Shown in pieces: positions 35,189 through 43,070 of a DNA stretch of 64,000 bases. Position 1 is the first letter of the stretch. The number at the start of each line of letters is the position of its first letter. The position numbers and the translations under genes are program-made. Where the stretch lies: the NCBI GenBank assembly GCA_964633715.1, contig CAZWHQ010000016.1, positions 20,905-84,904 of the forward strand, read 5' to 3'. Below the pieces are notes generated by a model. The model did no database searches and was not told the origin of the DNA. It saw nothing but the letters and a program-made list of their open reading frames with translations. Source of the DNA: JAUWVG01 sp964633715. Lineage in GTDB: Bacteria > Acidobacteriota > Aminicenantia > Aminicenantales > Aminicenantaceae.

Positions 35189-36741
35189 TAAATCACCTTG
35201 TGGACAATGTCGATAAACGTACCGTCTACCCACTGGATGGCAGCGACGACTTTTCTTTTATCGATTTTTGGAGGAGATGGAGGCCCACCGCAGATTTTTT
35301 CCACTTCACTCTTGATGTCTTCAATCGGCCTAACGGGGAGACCTGATTTTTTAACTGCTTTGAGCAAGTCTTTCCTCAAAGGATTGATGGCGATCCCGCG
35401 TTCTGTCACCACAACGTCGATCAATTCTCCGGGGCCGCAGAGTGTCGTGACTCTGTCCAGAATAACAGGGAGTCGGTCCCTGAATGAAGGAACAGCCAAA
35501 ATGGTGTTTTTTGAGAAGAGGCAGTCCTGCCAGCCGCCGATTCCATGCAGGAGCCGGCCGTCTGAATGTGTCACAACATTGGCATTAAAATTGACATCTA
35601 TCTCCGTGGCTCCTAGAACAACGGCATCCAGCATGCTGGCGAAATTTCCCTTGCCGTGATAATTGTAGCTTGTGAATGGGCTGGTATCGACATGATTTGG
35701 ATTGTCCCTCATGGATTTTATCCCTTTTAAGTCGAATGTCTGTCCGTCGAGGATGTAGTCCGTCTGCCCTTCCTCAAGAAGACCAACCAGGTATTCCGTG
35801 CTGCCGCCGCGGACAAACCGGGCTTTGACACCTGTTTCCTTCATGAAGTCTTTAAGGTACATCACAAAAGCTAGGGCTGTGCCACCCGCTCCGGCTTGAA
35901 AGGAAAAACCGTCCTTCATAATCCCGGCATCCTTGACAAATCGGGCAATGTATTCGGCGATCAGAAGCCGTGAGGGGCTCCGTGTGATCCGTGTGGTACC
36001 GGAGATGATTTTCTCTGGGTCACCAATGTCGTCCATAATAACCACAAAGTCAACAAGGTTGCCGTGGATCTGCCATGGAATACAGGGGAAAGGAACAAGG
36101 TTGTCGGTTACAACGATGACTTTGTCTGCAAACTGGGAGTCGCCTAGGGCAAAACCCAAAAGGCCGCATGCCGAGGGCCCGTGGAGTCCGTTTGCGTTCC
36201 CGAAAGAATCGGCTGTGGGAGCGGCGATGACAGCGATATCGATGTGGACATCTCCATCCTGGATGCTTCTATACCGGCCGCCATGAGACCGGAGGACACC
36301 TGTTCCTTTCATTTTTCCCCTAGAACAATAATCTCCGAGAGGTCCGTTGATGCTGCCCTCGATGTGGTGGATGACACCAGATTCCAGGTGTTTGATGATC
36401 GGCTCCTGACAGGGGAACGCGGCGCTGGGGAACCATCTTGTATTCTTGATCCCCATTTTAGCAACGGTGTCAAAGATACGGTTCGCCACCTTGTCTCCAT
36501 TGCGGAAATGATGATGGGTGGAGATGGTCATTCCGTTGCGAAGACCGGCATTTTTTAAGGCTTCCTGCAGATTGGATACAACTTTGTTCCCGTCTTTTGG
36601 ATAGTCGCTGCATGTGGCGATGGGAGGAGCGGCTTTTGTTCCGGAAGGCCTAAAATGTCCCTCACCTTTATATGGGATGGCGGGTTTTCCATTAATCGTA
36701 TCCGGGATCCAGCGGCCGGCAGCGTTAATTTGCCCCTTCAT
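35188..36741 (-). CDS. citF: Citrate lyase alpha subunit
   Basis: This 517-residue protein matches the citrate lyase alpha subunit (citrate:acetyl-ACP transferase) along its full length: an N-terminal GRWIPDTINGKPAIPY, the STHHHFRNGD and FPSAAFPCQEPIIKHL blocks, SHGGRYRSIQDGDVHIDIA, and VVTERGIAINPLRKDL at the end. It moves the acetyl-ACP onto citrate to give citryl-ACP and acetate. It is followed by the LeuC/LeuD-type pair and preceded by a CitD-CitE fusion, one base apart. No genes for prosthetic-group synthesis (citX, citG) or activation (citC) are in the window. Citramalate lyase uses a homologous subunit and cannot be excluded. Confidence 0.93.
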   Translation of the reverse strand: MKGQINAAGRWIPDTINGKPAIPYKGEGHFRPSGTKAAPPIATCSDYPKDGNKVVSNLQEALKNAGLRNGMTISTHHHFRNGDKVANRIFDTVAKMGIKNTRWFPSAAFPCQEPIIKHLESGVIHHIEGSINGPLGDYCSRGKMKGTGVLRSHGGRYRSIQDGDVHIDIAVIAAPTADSFGNANGLHGPSACGLLGFALGDSQFADKVIVVTDNLVPFPCIPWQIHGNLVDFVVIMDDIGDPEKIISGTTRITRSPSRLLIAEYIARFVKDAGIMKDGFSFQAGAGGTALAFVMYLKDFMKETGVKARFVRGGSTEYLVGLLEEGQTDYILDGQTFDLKGIKSMRDNPNHVDTSPFTSYNYHGKGNFASMLDAVVLGATEIDVNFNANVVTHSDGRLLHGIGGWQDCLFSKNTILAVPSFRDRLPVILDRVTTLCGPGELIDVVVTERGIAINPLRKDLLKAVKKSGLPVRPIEDIKSEVEKICGGPPSPPKIDKRKVVAAIQWVDGTFIDIVHKVI

Positions 36742-36742
36742 T

Positions 36743-37954
36743 TTAATCCTCCTCCTCGATCCAGTTGGATGGGATCTGTTGGTTCTGTATAGCCAGCTTC
36801 AAGACTCTCTCTGCCCGTTTAACCACAGGGGGATCGATCATTTTTGTGCCTAATGAGACCACACCACTGCCTTTGTCCAGGGCTGCTTTCATGGCCAGGC
36901 TGATTTTTTTGGCTTTTGCGATGTCGCTGTCCGACGGTGCAAATCCTTCATGGACAATGGGGATCTGGCTGGGATGAATGCATCCTTTTCCCTCGAAACC
37001 AAGTGCTTTGGCCTCGGCTATGCTGGCCTTTAGGCCATCTTCATCGCCGACGTCGGCGAACACACTGTCTATAGGTTGGATATCTGCGGCCCTGGCAGCC
37101 GTGATGACCTCACAGCGGGCGAACAAACTTTCCCTGCCCTCAAGAGTCCGGTTGGCTCCAATATCAGCAGTAAAATCTTCGAGTCCGATGGTTAAGGCTA
37201 CAGTGCTCGTTGAAGCCACTGCAATGCTGTAGGCGTTGATGACGCCGAGTGCGCTTTCGATAATTGGCATCAAAAACACAGGATTCTTGGTTTTATGCTT
37301 TATCTGGAGCTCCTGAATCTTGGATTCCACTTCCTGGACTGTTTCGGCGTTTTCACATTTGGGGATGAGTATGGTATGCACACCATGGGGGACGACAAAG
37401 TTTAGGTCATCGAGGCCCATGGGGAGTTGGTTGATGCGCACCATCCGTTCTGTATGAAAAAAATCCACTTCACGCAGGGCATTGCGGACAAGAAAACGAG
37501 TCGACAGTTTTTCACTAGGGGCGACGGAGTCTTCAAGGTCCAGAATGATGCCGTCGGGCTTGAAAAGCCCGGCATTGATGATGAGTTTGGCCTGGTCTCC
37601 CGGTACATAGAGCCGGCTTCTTCGAATCCTCGATTTATTCACTGAAAACATATTGTTGGGATGGATGGGGGAGAGGTACTCTTCGTGTCTATCTGGAAGA
37701 CACGCCTTTATGGCTGCTTCGATTCTTGCGCAAAGCACAAAAGGAAGAGCTCCGCTGTCCTGAATGGTCAGATAGGCATTCCGGATATCATAATATTCGA
37801 GCATGAGGCTGATGGTCTGGCTAATGGATTGCCCGTACATAGATTGAACTTTGCTCTGTTGGTCGACCTGGATGCCTCCTGACTTTCGGATCTCCAAACG
37901 GATCCAACAGTCCGAAGAGGAGTTTTTTCTGCCGACTGAAGAGATTTTTGCCAT
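36743..37954 (-). CDS. citDE: Fused citrate lyase acyl-carrier (CitD) and beta (CitE) subunits
   Basis: A 403-residue chain combines two citrate lyase subunits. Residues 1-95 resemble CitD, the acyl carrier: NSSSDCWIRLEI at 11-22 matches the GTLESSD-type site that carries the phosphoribosyl-dephospho-CoA arm on Ser, followed by GALPFVLCARIEAAI like CitD's C-terminus. Residues about 110-390 are CitE, the citryl lyase of the HpcH/HpaI fold: RRSRLYVPGDQAKLI, DGIILDLEDSV, MVRINQ and GKGCIHPSQIPI. The fusion would tether acyl carrier to the lyase in one chain. Start ATG 37954. The citF start follows one base after the stop. Confidence 0.88.
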   Translation of the reverse strand: MAKISSVGRKNSSSDCWIRLEIRKSGGIQVDQQSKVQSMYGQSISQTISLMLEYYDIRNAYLTIQDSGALPFVLCARIEAAIKACLPDRHEEYLSPIHPNNMFSVNKSRIRRSRLYVPGDQAKLIINAGLFKPDGIILDLEDSVAPSEKLSTRFLVRNALREVDFFHTERMVRINQLPMGLDDLNFVVPHGVHTILIPKCENAETVQEVESKIQELQIKHKTKNPVFLMPIIESALGVINAYSIAVASTSTVALTIGLEDFTADIGANRTLEGRESLFARCEVITAARAADIQPIDSVFADVGDEDGLKASIAEAKALGFEGKGCIHPSQIPIVHEGFAPSDSDIAKAKKISLAMKAALDKGSGVVSLGTKMIDPPVVKRAERVLKLAIQNQQIPSNWIEEED

Positions 37955-37976
37955 GGCTTGACCTCTTTGTTTTAAT

Positions 37977-39785
37977 TTATTTAAGCAGTCCTTCTCTCTG
38001 GTAAATTTCCATTTGGATAGAAGAAAACGAAGTTCCTGAAATTTTTTCCTGAGTGGAAACAGCTGTCATTTCACCTGAGGATAGATTCACGTCGATTTTG
38101 TCCCCATCCTTGAGATCCAGTTTGTCGATGTCCGGAACGACCAGAATAGGAAATCCTGAGTTTATCGCGTTGCGTTCATAGATTGCACCAAAGGATTTTG
38201 CGATGATGAGGCTGATCCCCAGGGATTTGAAACAATCAACCGCCTGCTGGCGGCTCGATCCGCAGCCAAAATTTTCACCAGCAATCACAACGATGTCCCC
38301 CCGTGATGCCTTTTGAGGAAAATCTTCCCATCCTTTAAGGTTGCCGAACGTGTATTGTCCCATAGCTGCCGGATCGGTTACAGTCAAATGCCTGTTATGG
38401 AAAATCATATCTGTGTCGATATTGTCCTGCTGAATAATCCAGACACGACCTCTGAAATGAGCTGGCCGTCTGGAAGAGGTAGGTACTTTTCTTTGTGTCT
38501 TTTTTTGAACGGCCGTACTGCCCGAAAAGACAGTCGGATCGGCTGGAATATCGTCTTCATGTGTAATGTGACCGGCAACGGCGGACGCAGCAGCTGTGGC
38601 TGGGGAGGCGAGATAAACCAAACCCAAGCCTTGCTTTCCTGTGAAATTCCGATTACCCGTGCTGACAGTAATTTCATCAGGGCCATTTTGGCCGATTTGG
38701 CCTTCTGCACAACCCGCACATCCGGCACTCCCGACTAAAGCACCCGCGTCCTTGAATACGGCGATTAGACCCTCGGTCAATGCCAGCTTCCAAATACGGT
38801 CGGTTGCAGGAACGATCTTTAGAATGACACCCGGAGCTACTTTTTTATTGCGGAAGATGTTTGCGGCCAGTTTAAGGTCCTCAAGCCGTCCATCCGTACA
38901 GCTGCCTATAAAAGCAGAATCGATTTTCCGGCCTTTGACATCTTTGACAGGAACGGCGTTTTCCGGATGTCCCGGGAGAGATATATGAGGAGAAATTTGA
39001 TCAATCTCGAGGTTAATTGTTTTTGCGTAACCGGCATTCTTTTCTGCGTAGACCGGATTAAAAGGGTGTCGGCTCACTGCATTACAAAAGTTGATGACCT
39101 CTTGATTTGGAGGGAAAAAACTGCATATTCCGCCCATTTCTGTCGTCATCGAGGCGATGGTGATCCGGCTCGAAAGATCGAGAGAATCGACATAATGTCC
39201 GTAGAATTCTGCGGCTTGGCCCAAAAGTCCGTTTGGCCCCAAAGTCTTAAGTATAAAAAGGGCGATATCTTTGGGATGAGCCAAAGATGAAGGTTTTCCG
39301 TTAAGAACAATTTTAACTGTTGGCGGGACTTTGAACCAGACTTTTCCTTTTGCAAAGGCGAATGCGATGTCTACGTCCCCCATGCCCTGGCCGAAGGCGC
39401 CGATGGCACCAACAAGATTGGCATGGGAATCGGTCGAAATAAGGGTTTCTCCCGGAGAGATCAGCCCTTCATCAACTGCGATGTGTGTTCCGATGCCCGC
39501 ATTGCTATCGTAGATTTTTATTTGGTTTTTTCTCGCGAAGAGACGGCAGAGCTGCTGGTTGACCGCATATTTTTGTGAAGAACCTCCGGGATTGCAGTCA
39601 AAAGTAAAAAAGGTTTTTTCAGGGTTTTCGATAGACAGGCCTGCTTCTTCAAGATTTTTAACGACATTGGCACCGCCAAAATCTCTGGCGATCCGGGTGT
39701 CGACAGCCATGTCTACGATGTCTCCTGGTTTGACAGATCGACTGCAATGAAGGGAAATGATTTTTTCTATAATAGTCTGTCCCAT
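37977..39785 (-). CDS. Fused large+small aconitase-family hydro-lyase
   Basis: A 602-residue enzyme in which a LeuC-type large domain (1 to about 425) and a LeuD-type swivel domain (about 445-602) are joined. Cluster cysteines lie in FIGSCTDGRLEDL and GCAGCAEGQIG; the swivel has NIDTDMIFHNRHL and GENFGCGSSRQQAV. The specificity stretch reads HLTV, unlike YLRT of isopropylmalate isomerases. Next to citrate lyase and an isocitrate dehydrogenase-like gene, aconitase activity (citrate-isocitrate) is the best fit. I start at ATG 39785 because MGQTIIEKI matches the paralogue's start; the open frame extends four codons further to a TTG. Confidence 0.88.
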   Translation of the reverse strand: MGQTIIEKIISLHCSRSVKPGDIVDMAVDTRIARDFGGANVVKNLEEAGLSIENPEKTFFTFDCNPGGSSQKYAVNQQLCRLFARKNQIKIYDSNAGIGTHIAVDEGLISPGETLISTDSHANLVGAIGAFGQGMGDVDIAFAFAKGKVWFKVPPTVKIVLNGKPSSLAHPKDIALFILKTLGPNGLLGQAAEFYGHYVDSLDLSSRITIASMTTEMGGICSFFPPNQEVINFCNAVSRHPFNPVYAEKNAGYAKTINLEIDQISPHISLPGHPENAVPVKDVKGRKIDSAFIGSCTDGRLEDLKLAANIFRNKKVAPGVILKIVPATDRIWKLALTEGLIAVFKDAGALVGSAGCAGCAEGQIGQNGPDEITVSTGNRNFTGKQGLGLVYLASPATAAASAVAGHITHEDDIPADPTVFSGSTAVQKKTQRKVPTSSRRPAHFRGRVWIIQQDNIDTDMIFHNRHLTVTDPAAMGQYTFGNLKGWEDFPQKASRGDIVVIAGENFGCGSSRQQAVDCFKSLGISLIIAKSFGAIYERNAINSGFPILVVPDIDKLDLKDGDKIDVNLSSGEMTAVSTQEKISGTSFSSIQMEIYQREGLLK

Positions 39786-39804
39786 TTTTTCTGCCAATTT
39801 TGAT

Positions 39805-40371
39805 TTATTTGATGAGCAATTCCTTTTCCATTAAAACCATGGGATCAAAGACGGCAAAATCTGCTTGATGAATAAGGACCGTCTCGATGCGTTTTGGCCG
39901 TCCTTCTCCTTCCTTTGCGTGGCAGGCTATGATGTTGATGATCTCATCCGGAAGGCCGGCTTGAGCGGCCAAGATAGCGCCTGAGATAGGGTGCCGGGCG
40001 CACTGTCCCTGATGGCTTTTTTCATATTTACCCAAAGCATTCATGCTGATTTCCAGAAGTTTCCCCACATCGTGCAGGAGTCCTCCGGCGATGAGCCAAT
40101 CCATATTGATCTCAAAGGGAAGACTCCGGTAGGATTTTTTTATAGCCAAAGCAAGACCAAGAGCGCCCTCTGTGACGGCAATTGTGTGCTCTATAAGGTT
40201 GATTCCTTGAGTGTCCGTAAGGAGGGTGAAAGGAATATTTTCCAGGTCTTGAGGTCCCCAACCTCCTTTTTCGGCGGCTGTCACCCAGATGTCGATGACA
40301 CTATTTGACAAAAATGTGTCCTTAATCTGTTTAAGCTGACCCTGAAAAAGTTCTGAAACTTTCTCTCTCAT
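39805..40371 (-). CDS. HD-domain phosphohydrolase-like protein
   Basis: A 188-residue protein with the HD metal-dependent phosphohydrolase pattern: His62, the His100-Asp101 doublet in GGLLHDVGK, His127 (ARHPISGA) and His151 (IIACHAKEGEG). HD proteins act on nucleotides or other phosphate esters, often as signalling phosphodiesterases. It is inserted between the isocitrate dehydrogenase-like and fused aconitase genes with 20-22 bases on each side, so it is co-expressed with citrate metabolism. Its substrate there is unclear; a housekeeping or repair role on a phosphorylated by-product or a regulatory nucleotide is possible. Confidence 0.85.
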   Translation of the reverse strand: MREKVSELFQGQLKQIKDTFLSNSVIDIWVTAAEKGGWGPQDLENIPFTLLTDTQGINLIEHTIAVTEGALGLALAIKKSYRSLPFEINMDWLIAGGLLHDVGKLLEISMNALGKYEKSHQGQCARHPISGAILAAQAGLPDEIINIIACHAKEGEGRPKRIETVLIHQADFAVFDPMVLMEKELLIK

Positions 40372-40393
40372 GGTTCTTCCCCGTTTCGAATAT

Positions 40394-41575
40394 TTAAAGT
40401 TTTTCGATGACCGCGTCGGTCATTTCGTGTGTTGTGGCGGCTCCTTTTGCGAGTACATCAGGGTCTCCAACCAGCTTCATCATATCATAACACATGACTT
40501 TTCCTTCGGCGATAACGGCCCCGATGGCTTTGCGGATTCTACGAGATTTTTCGATTTCATCTAAATGCTCCAACATTAGACAGGCACTGAGAAGCATGGC
40601 GATGGGGTTGACAATTGAAGGATCGAGGTGTTCGTATTTTGGAGCAGAGCCGTGTGTGGGTTCAAAAACGGCACAGGTTTCTCCGATATTGGCGCTGTTT
40701 GCAAAGCCCAATCCACCGACAAGGCCGGCGAAAGCATCACTGACAATATCGCCAAACATGTTCCCTGATACAATCACTCCATAATCCTCAGGATTTTTGT
40801 TCAGCCACATCATCTGGGCGTCAATATTTGTCTCCCAAAGGGCGATCCCTGGGAAATTTGGAGCGATTTTTTGTGCTTCTTCCCTCATCATTCCCGATGT
40901 CTCCCGGATCACATTGGGTTTTTCACAGATCGTGACACTTTTGTAGTCGAATTTTTTGGCATATTTGAAGGCCTCAAGGATTATGCGGCGGCAGGCCTTG
41001 CGGCTGAAGATACGTGTCGAGATGGCAAGATCTTCGCTTGGCACATCCGTAAATGCCTCCATTTTTTTATGTGTCTCCAAAGCGGCCCGCACATTATCTG
41101 GTGGATTTGTCCATTCGACACCGCTGTAAAGTCCCTCAGTATTCTGGCGAAAGATAACGACATCGATATTTGGCTCGAAAACACCACCGTTCTTCCTGCG
41201 GATATAGTTGAGAGGATTTCCCTTGAATGATTTACAGGGCCGTATACAAAGATCCAGGTTAAAATGTTGGCGGAGCCCAACAATTGGGCTGTAATAGACA
41301 AATCCTTTTCCTTGGAGTTCCGGGGCGAGTTCTTTAAGGGCTTGATCTTTGGGTTTGGACGTAATGGCACCAAAAAGGCCGATGCGGTGCTCTGTAAGAA
41401 GATCGATTGTCCGTTGGGGAAGGGGATTGCCTTCAGTGCACCAAAATTCCCAGCCGATGTCCGCTGGGACATAGTTGGCTTGATAACCTACACTGTCGAG
41501 GACTTTGAGGGCTGCAGGGAGGACAACTTTTCCAATTCCGTCTCCAGGCATGGTCACAATAGTCGGTCGACTCAT
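40394..41575 (-). CDS. Isocitrate/isopropylmalate dehydrogenase-family enzyme, probably isocitrate dehydrogenase
   Basis: A 393-residue beta-decarboxylating dehydrogenase with MPGDGIGK near the N-terminus, IRPCKSFKGNPL, RQNTEGLYSGVEW, the metal-binding FGDIVSDAFAGLVGGLG and the cofactor loop HGSAPKYEHLDPSIVNP. Lys-Tyr after HGSAP is the pattern of NADP-dependent isocitrate dehydrogenases; NAD-dependent relatives usually have Asp-Ile. It is the first gene of the minus-strand citrate operon with GGAGGAA before the ATG. Working with the aconitase-type enzymes it would link 2-oxoglutarate and citrate. Homoisocitrate or isopropylmalate dehydrogenase are alternatives given the LeuCD-type neighbours. 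Confidence 0.88.
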   Translation of the reverse strand: MSRPTIVTMPGDGIGKVVLPAALKVLDSVGYQANYVPADIGWEFWCTEGNPLPQRTIDLLTEHRIGLFGAITSKPKDQALKELAPELQGKGFVYYSPIVGLRQHFNLDLCIRPCKSFKGNPLNYIRRKNGGVFEPNIDVVIFRQNTEGLYSGVEWTNPPDNVRAALETHKKMEAFTDVPSEDLAISTRIFSRKACRRIILEAFKYAKKFDYKSVTICEKPNVIRETSGMMREEAQKIAPNFPGIALWETNIDAQMMWLNKNPEDYGVIVSGNMFGDIVSDAFAGLVGGLGFANSANIGETCAVFEPTHGSAPKYEHLDPSIVNPIAMLLSACLMLEHLDEIEKSRRIRKAIGAVIAEGKVMCYDMMKLVGDPDVLAKGAATTHEMTDAVIEKL

Positions 41576-41661
41576 TATTCCTCCAAGATTTAGAACAGAA
41601 AGAGCTTTAAATTTATGTAGACATTGCTAATATTATCACATGGGGCCTGGCTTTCCAAATC

Positions 41662-41691
41662 TTGACTTTTGGGGAGGAATGCTGATACTTT
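41662..41691 (+). promoter_or_regulatory. Possible sigma70-type promoter for the benzoyl-CoA operon
   Basis: In the 170-base divergent gap, TTGACT (41662-41667) and TACTTT (41686-41691) are separated by 18 bases, oriented toward the dehydratase-type gene at 41746. Transcription would start near 41698, and a small AAGGGA/TCCCTT hairpin (41714-41732) lies in the leader before the ATAAGGAG ribosome site. Confidence 0.4.
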
Positions 41692-41745
41692 GATAATTTC
41701 TCGAAGGAAAAAAAAGGGAGTCTTTTTCCCTTATAAGGAGACCAC

Positions 41746-42990
41746 ATGGGAGAAGAAAGAAAATCTTTGATAAAAAAAATTCAATCCACTGGTTTTATGA
41801 GAAAAGTTATGGCTGACTACTTCTATTCTCTGGATAAAGCGTCAAAAGACGAAGCCTCCAAAGTGGCCTGGTGCACCAGTGTCGGTCCTGCCGAACTTCT
41901 GCTCAGCTTTGATTTTGCAGTTCACTACCCCGAAAATCATGGAGCTGTCCTTGGAACAACACGTAAATCTGCCGACTACATCCCCGTGGCTAACGCCATA
42001 GGTTATTCGCCGGATATCTGTTCCTATCTGACCAGTGATGTCGGGGCCTTTCTTAAAAAAGAAACCCCTCTCTCCCGGGGATATGAGGGAATCACAGGTG
42101 TTCCCAAGCCTGCTGTTCTTGTCTATAACACCAACCAATGCCGCGATGTCCAGGATTGGTTCATGTGGTATTCTCGAGAACTCAATGTGCCGGCAATAGG
42201 TATTACATCCTATCGCAACCTTGGAGAGATCAAAAAGGAACACCTTGATGGCATCGTCCATCAGATTAAAGGACTGATCCCCCAGCTGGAAAAGATCTCT
42301 GGGAAAAAGTTTGATATCGATAAGTTCAAACACATAATGGATCTCTCCAAAAAGTGCACGGCTCTATGGAAAAAAGTGTTGATGACCAATGAGGCTGTTC
42401 CGGCCCCGTTGAGTTTTTTCGACGCCACAATTCACATGGGGCCTGCTGTAGTTCTGCGTGGATCACAACCGGCCATCGATTACTACGAAGTTCTCCTTAA
42501 AGAACTCCAAGAAAGAGCGGCCAACAAAGATGGTGCTGTAGAAGAAGAGACTTTCCGGATATACTGGGAAGGCATGCCCATTTGGGGGAAATTGAGATCG
42601 ATGGCGGAATTTTTTATCGAACTCAAAACGGCGGTCATTGCGTCGACATACTGTAACAGCTGGATCTTTGACGATTTTGATCCCGAAGATCCATTTTTGA
42701 GTATGGCCCGTGCGTACACACAGATCTTTATTGTTCGGGATGAAAGCTACAAAGAGCAGTACATTAAAGATATGGTCGATCGCTATAAAATAAACGGCAT
42801 CCTTTTCCATGATGCCAAAACCTGTCCCAATAATTCCAACAACCGTTATGGAATGCCCGAGCGGTTGGAAAAATCACTCGGGATTCCAACATTGACGATC
42901 AATGGAGACCTCAATGATCTGAGGTGCTATTCGGAAGAGCAGTCCAAAACCAATATCGAAGCATTTATAGAGCAGCTTGAAGCGAGATAG
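41746..42990 (+). CDS. Benzoyl-CoA reductase / 2-hydroxyacyl-CoA dehydratase-family subunit (BcrB/BzdO-like)
   Basis: A 414-residue protein of the HgdB/BcrB family. Cys92 (SPDICSYLTSDVG), Cys132 (YNTNQCRDVQDWF) and Cys360 (DAKTCPNNSNN) match the three iron-sulfur ligands of the family. Alignment from memory with Thauera BcrB is collinear: NELIMCFD/AELLLSFD, EDVCTYVKADIG/PDICSYLTSDVG, SGVKFDID/SGKKFDID. In ATP-dependent benzoyl-CoA reductase, two such subunits carry clusters and reduce the aromatic ring at very low potential with electrons from the ATPase activator. Only this one is present, followed by an activator gene and a BamA/Oah gene in the same operon. A true 2-hydroxyacyl-CoA dehydratase or a double-cubane cluster protein is the alternative. 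Confidence 0.85.
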   Translation: MGEERKSLIKKIQSTGFMRKVMADYFYSLDKASKDEASKVAWCTSVGPAELLLSFDFAVHYPENHGAVLGTTRKSADYIPVANAIGYSPDICSYLTSDVGAFLKKETPLSRGYEGITGVPKPAVLVYNTNQCRDVQDWFMWYSRELNVPAIGITSYRNLGEIKKEHLDGIVHQIKGLIPQLEKISGKKFDIDKFKHIMDLSKKCTALWKKVLMTNEAVPAPLSFFDATIHMGPAVVLRGSQPAIDYYEVLLKELQERAANKDGAVEEETFRIYWEGMPIWGKLRSMAEFFIELKTAVIASTYCNSWIFDDFDPEDPFLSMARAYTQIFIVRDESYKEQYIKDMVDRYKINGILFHDAKTCPNNSNNRYGMPERLEKSLGIPTLTINGDLNDLRCYSEEQSKTNIEAFIEQLEAR

Positions 42991-43070
42991 AATGAATCTT
43001 GGTTGTGAAGTGTCGATTGGGGATAACATTGAGGGGATGATTTGTTGATAAAAAGAATTTAACACAAAAA

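Noticed and set aside
33399..41575. Reading the LeuC/LeuD-type pair plus the dehydrogenase as a leucine biosynthesis operon
   Set aside because: No 2-isopropylmalate synthase is present, citrate lyase subunits sit in the middle, the specificity stretches differ from isopropylmalate isomerase, and the dehydrogenase has the Lys-Tyr cofactor pattern of NADP-isocitrate dehydrogenases.
42999..43060. A repeat shared with 22579-22605 (TGTCGATTG-GGATA-like strings)
   Set aside because: The match is only about 13 of 14 bases and does not extend, which chance can give in AT-rich gaps.
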